Assembly: GCA_944393005.1 (NCBI GenBank)
Contig: CALXYO010000004.1
Coordinates: 62,001 to 126,000, forward strand
DNA from: an uncultured Spirochaetales bacterium
Lineage (GTDB): Bacteria > Spirochaetota > Spirochaetia > Sphaerochaetales > Sphaerochaetaceae
Length of the DNA stretch: 64,000 nt
Direction: 5' to 3'
Shown here: one piece after another, positions 60,556-64,000 of the stretch
Layout: each line of letters begins with the position of its first letter
Numbering within the stretch: the first letter of the stretch is position 1
The notes under the pieces: model-generated
Told to the model about the DNA's origin: nothing
Seen by the model: the letters and a program-made list of their open reading frames with translations, nothing else
Databases searched by the model: none
Position numbers and translations under genes: made by a program

Positions 60556-62664
60556 ATGGATCTGCAGAAAAGAGTACAGGCGCTCAGTGACGAGCTGTTA
60601 AAGGCTCAGAAAGCTTATTATGTTGACGGCAGACCGCTCATGAGCGATCTGGAGTATGATGGTCTTTTTGACGAACTTTCCGCGATAGAGAGAGAACATC
60701 CCGAGCTCAGGAGCGAGAATTCACCGACAATGAGGGTCGGCTCCGATCTTACCAGCGACTTTCCCGAGGTTGAGCATACGATTCCCGTTCTCTCCCTTGA
60801 CAAGGCATACAGCGCTGCTGAGGTTGTTTCCTGGATGGAGAAGACCTCAGCATCCGCGCATGGCAATCTCTCGTTCGTCGAGGAAGAGAAAATAGACGGT
60901 ATCTCAATCGTTCTTTATTATGAGGAAGGTATGTTCGTGAGGGCGCTGACGCGCGGCAACGGTTATGTGGGCAATGACGTGAGCGACAATATAAGGACGA
61001 TAAAGACGATTCCTCTGCGCCTTTCCCGGCCCGTCACGATTGCCGTGAGGGGAGAGGTGTATCTTCCCAAAGCCGACTTCGAACGTCTCAAGGAATCGAA
61101 TCCCGAGGTCGCCAATGCCCGGAATATGACTGCGGGTACTGTGAGAAGGCAGAAGAGCAGCGAGGCGGCTCAGGTTCCTCTCACGATTTTCGTCTACGAA
61201 GGTTTCTGGGCGGACAAGAGTGAGACTCCTGACAATCATCTTGCGATTCTTGCCTGCCTGAAGGAGCTTGGATTCAGGATCAATCCGCACCTTGCCGTAT
61301 TCTCATCATCGGCAGAGCATTCGAGAAACCTTATTGAGGATGCCGGACTGGAAGCCCGTGCCTTCGCATTCGGCGATCTTGCATCGTACCTTGAGGAAGT
61401 GACACAGAAACGTAAAAGCCTTGAGTATGAGATCGACGGTATGGTCACAAAGGTAAATGAGATCGCCGTGCGCGATGCTCTTGGCTATACCGAGCATCAT
61501 CCTCGCTGGGCCATCGCATATAAATTTGAGTCCCCTCAGGCCGTGACAAAAGTGCTTGCCGTCACGGTGCAGGTCGGCAGAACTGGCCGCATAACGCCTG
61601 TTGCCGAACTTGAGCCCGTCTCCCTTGCCGGTTCAACGGTGAAAAGGGCGACACTGCACAATCAGGAATATATCGATGAACTGGAACTTGCCATCGGCGA
61701 TACCGTCTCCGTCGTCAAGAGAGGGGATGTGATTCCTGCCGTTGAGGAAGTGCTTGAGAAGAATGAGGAAGGAAACAAGACATACGTCATTCCTCCTCTA
61801 TGCCCGACCTGTTCAGCTCCCCTTGTCCATAAAGGCGCGCATCTCTTCTGCCCGAACAGGGATTGCCCGGATCAGGTGAAGGGGAGGCTTTCCTTCTTTA
61901 CGGCACGCGACCAGATGGATATGGACTCCATAGGCCCGAAGGCCATCGAGAAGCTTTATGACATGCATCTCGTAAGGGATATACCGGATCTGTACACATG
62001 TGACTACAGTCTGCTTCTCACAGAAAAGGGATATGGGGAGAAGATGGTGAAGGCTTTCCGTGATGCGGTTGAGGAGTCGAAGAAAAGGCCGTTTGCCACT
62101 GTTCTTGCCTCCCTCGGCCTTCCTGAGGTGGGAAGCAAGGGCGCCGAGATTCTCATCAAGGGCGGCTTCCGTTCCATTGACGACCTGCTGAAGGCAAGTG
62201 ATGAGAATGATGTCGCCGCATTCACTTCCATTCCCCAGATAGGAGAGCAGACCGCGCATCTGATAATCGAGGCCCTGAGGGATGAAGCGATGAGGGACAG
62301 GATCGGAAAACTCAGGGCGGCAGGACTGCAGTTCGAGGCGCATGATGATCAGGGCGACAAGCCTGACCAGATATTTGCCGGACAGGTGTGGGCCGTCACC
62401 GGAAGCTTCGAGCATTTCAATCCCCGTTCGCTTGCGCTCAGGGAGCTTGAAAAGAGGGGCGCCCGTACTGTATCGTCAATTACAGGAAAAACCACACACC
62501 TGCTTGCGGGTCAGGGCGGCGGAGGAAAGAGAAACACGGCCCTTGCCCTGGGTGTGAAGATCGTGAGTGAGGATGAGTTTCTCTCTCTTCTCTCTCAGGG
62601 GGAGAAAAAGGAGGAAAATAAGGAGGAGGACAGAGGACAGGCACAGCTTTCCTTTGATTTCTGA
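60556..62664 (+). CDS. ligA: NAD-dependent DNA ligase
   Basis: A 702-residue ligase. The adenylation domain has the active Lys112 in EEEKIDGIS. An OB fold, a Cys4 zinc finger (CPTC near 417, then CPNRDCPDQ), a helix-hairpin-helix region and a C-terminal BRCT domain (VWAVTGSFEHF to the DEFLSLLS segment, near 612-680) follow. Order and length match bacterial LigA. The last 15 residues (KKEENKEEDRGQ...) are a charged tail. It joins Okazaki fragments and repair nicks. It follows the GltD-like gene by 33 bases but probably has its own promoter. Confidence 0.97.
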   Translation: MDLQKRVQALSDELLKAQKAYYVDGRPLMSDLEYDGLFDELSAIEREHPELRSENSPTMRVGSDLTSDFPEVEHTIPVLSLDKAYSAAEVVSWMEKTSASAHGNLSFVEEEKIDGISIVLYYEEGMFVRALTRGNGYVGNDVSDNIRTIKTIPLRLSRPVTIAVRGEVYLPKADFERLKESNPEVANARNMTAGTVRRQKSSEAAQVPLTIFVYEGFWADKSETPDNHLAILACLKELGFRINPHLAVFSSSAEHSRNLIEDAGLEARAFAFGDLASYLEEVTQKRKSLEYEIDGMVTKVNEIAVRDALGYTEHHPRWAIAYKFESPQAVTKVLAVTVQVGRTGRITPVAELEPVSLAGSTVKRATLHNQEYIDELELAIGDTVSVVKRGDVIPAVEEVLEKNEEGNKTYVIPPLCPTCSAPLVHKGAHLFCPNRDCPDQVKGRLSFFTARDQMDMDSIGPKAIEKLYDMHLVRDIPDLYTCDYSLLLTEKGYGEKMVKAFRDAVEESKKRPFATVLASLGLPEVGSKGAEILIKGGFRSIDDLLKASDENDVAAFTSIPQIGEQTAHLIIEALRDEAMRDRIGKLRAAGLQFEAHDDQGDKPDQIFAGQVWAVTGSFEHFNPRSLALRELEKRGARTVSSITGKTTHLLAGQGGGGKRNTALALGVKIVSEDEFLSLLSQGEKKEENKEEDRGQAQLSFDF

Positions 62665-62716
62665 AAACAACCCGCTCGTAGAGTGAGTATTATCTTTTAA
62701 CTGGCAGGAGCTGCTT

Positions 62717-64000
62717 ATGAATGAACTTGCTAAAGGTCTGAATGAGGTGCTTGACACAAGCATCGCCGGTGCCTTCCTTTCACAGGTGGGCAGGAGAATG
62801 TACTTCCCGAAGGGAATCGTTGCCCAGAGTGATGAGGCCAAACAGAAGGCTGACAGATATAATGCGACAGTGGGTCTTGCGACCAGCAAGGGCCAGCCGA
62901 TGCATCTTGTGGATATCATGGATTTCTACAAGGACGGTGTTTTCAAACCCTCCGATATCTTCAACTATGCTCCCGGCGGCGGCGACAAGACACTCAGGGC
63001 GATCTGGAAGGAGGAGATTCTCAGGAAGAATCCGTCTCTCATGGGCACTCTTTTCTCACAGCCTCTCGTGACGGCAGGTCTCACTCATGCCATCAGCCTG
63101 TGTGCGACGCTTTTCTTCGATGAAGGAGACACTCTGGTTCTTCCCGATCTTTTCTGGGACAACTATGACCTCATATTCCGCGAGCTCAGGGGCTGCGGCA
63201 TAAAGACATTCAGGTTCTTCAGCGAAGGCAGGTTCAACAGCACGGGCATGAAGGATGCGCTCATGAGCTGTGAAGGAGACACTGTCAGAATCCTTCTCAA
63301 CTTCCCGAACAATCCTACCGGTTATACTCCAAGTGAAAATGAGATGAATGAACTCGTATCTGCTCTTGTGGCCGTTGCGGATTCAGGAAAGAAAATTCTC
63401 GTCATCTGCGATGATGCCTATTATGGTCTTTTCTTCGAGGAGGATATCGCAAAGGAAAGCCTTTTCGCCCGCATCGCCCATATTCATGACAATATATTTG
63501 CAGTCAAGGGTGATGCCGCAACCAAGGAAGACATGGTATGGGGCTTCAGGATCGGATTCATCTCATATGCCTCGAAGGGCTTCAATGAAGAGCACATTGA
63601 CGCTCTTGTGAAAAAGACCCTGGGTGCGATCCGCTGTACGGTCTCCAACTGCGACAGACCGGGTCAGTCAATGCTGGTGAAGGCCTACACGGATGGAAAG
63701 AACGTTGAAAAGGACAAGGCGGCGACCAGCCGTGAGATGGAGATGCGCTACAGGACTATCCGAAAGGCTGTGAAGAAGTGGGAGTCAAGCAGTCTCCTCA
63801 GAGCCTATCCTTTCAATTCCGGTTACTTCATGGCTTTCGATACCGCGGAACACAGCGCAGAGGAGCTGAGAGTCTATCTTCTGGACAAATACGGTATCGG
63901 AACGATAAACATCATGGACAGGACTCTGCGCCTTGCATACTGCTCTGTCGAGAATGAGAATCTTGAGGATCTGGTCGATACGATCTTCAAAGCGGCAGGA
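62717..64000 (+). CDS. Class I/II aminotransferase (partial, runs off the window)
   Basis: 428 codons are visible with no stop. It is a fold-type I PLP enzyme: LVTAGLTHAISLCATLFFDEGD near 121-142, NFPNNPTGYTP (near 195) for the PLP-contacting Asn, and CDDAYYGLFF (near 230) for the Asp and Tyr. The Schiff-base lysine is probably in KGDAATKEDMVWGFRIGF. Most of the protein, about 430 residues, is present, so only a few C-terminal residues should be missing. The amino donor is not clear. GGAG stands before the ATG. Confidence 0.9.
   Translation, partial: MNELAKGLNEVLDTSIAGAFLSQVGRRMYFPKGIVAQSDEAKQKADRYNATVGLATSKGQPMHLVDIMDFYKDGVFKPSDIFNYAPGGGDKTLRAIWKEEILRKNPSLMGTLFSQPLVTAGLTHAISLCATLFFDEGDTLVLPDLFWDNYDLIFRELRGCGIKTFRFFSEGRFNSTGMKDALMSCEGDTVRILLNFPNNPTGYTPSENEMNELVSALVAVADSGKKILVICDDAYYGLFFEEDIAKESLFARIAHIHDNIFAVKGDAATKEDMVWGFRIGFISYASKGFNEEHIDALVKKTLGAIRCTVSNCDRPGQSMLVKAYTDGKNVEKDKAATSREMEMRYRTIRKAVKKWESSSLLRAYPFNSGYFMAFDTAEHSAEELRVYLLDKYGIGTINIMDRTLRLAYCSVENENLEDLVDTIFKAAG

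Overview
The window looks like the chromosome of a host-associated, fermentative, anaerobic spirochaete, most likely of the Sphaerochaeta/gut-spirochaete kind. This rests on signal peptides of the MKKAL..VFANG type, a PEGA-domain lipoprotein, pyruvate:ferredoxin oxidoreductase, NADP glutamate dehydrogenase, ABC-type rather than SusCD-type sugar uptake, and a moderate GC content. The taxon is inferred; no rRNA is present.

Layout. 0-17 kb is mostly metabolic: the tail of an RluA-type pseudouridine synthase, an iron alcohol dehydrogenase overlapping a PEP/pyruvate-binding protein with receiver-like domains, a DUF4143 ATPase, a GH2 glycosidase, an MscS channel, gdhA, a nitroreductase, PFOR, a decayed rhuM gene, a GNAT acetyltransferase and a metallophosphatase.

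17-45 kb is a large polysaccharide locus aimed, by inference, at host glycosaminoglycans. It has two paralogous modules. Each pairs a sugar ABC transporter (binding protein plus two permeases, no ATPase) with a divergent YesM/YesN-type sensor kinase and AraC-type response regulator. Module 1 (17.4-27.9 kb) carries a GH88 unsaturated glucuronyl hydrolase, a heparinase II/III-like lyase and a discoidin-like protein in the regulator operon. Module 2 (31.9-43.5 kb) carries a second heparinase II/III-like lyase, a Cys-type sulfatase and a GH29 fucosidase. The two kinase promoters share a TAAAAT-containing box that is probably the operator. Lyases would cut the polymer outside, the sulfatase would remove sulfate, transporters would import oligosaccharides, and GH88 would split unsaturated disaccharides.

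Between the modules, 28.1-31.7 kb is an AT-rich defence-like islet directly downstream of a tRNA-Arg(CCG): a HigBA/RelE-type toxin-antitoxin pair with an operator array, a 23-bp tandem repeat, and an SF1 UPF1-like helicase split by one in-frame stop codon. A second defence-type pair (AbiEi/AbiEii) lies at 45.8-47.3 kb.

47-64 kb is mainly housekeeping: acyl-ACP thioesterase, rsmD, recG, yggT, dnaE, a barrel-like fragment, a PEGA lipoprotein, a three-subunit xanthine-dehydrogenase-family operon whose molybdenum subunit has lost canonical motifs, a GltD-like oxidoreductase, ligA, and an aminotransferase that runs off the window. Several genes (dnaE, ligA, rsmD, both kinases, perhaps slyX) have a -10-like hexamer about seven bases before the start codon and no Shine-Dalgarno sequence, which suggests leaderless transcripts.
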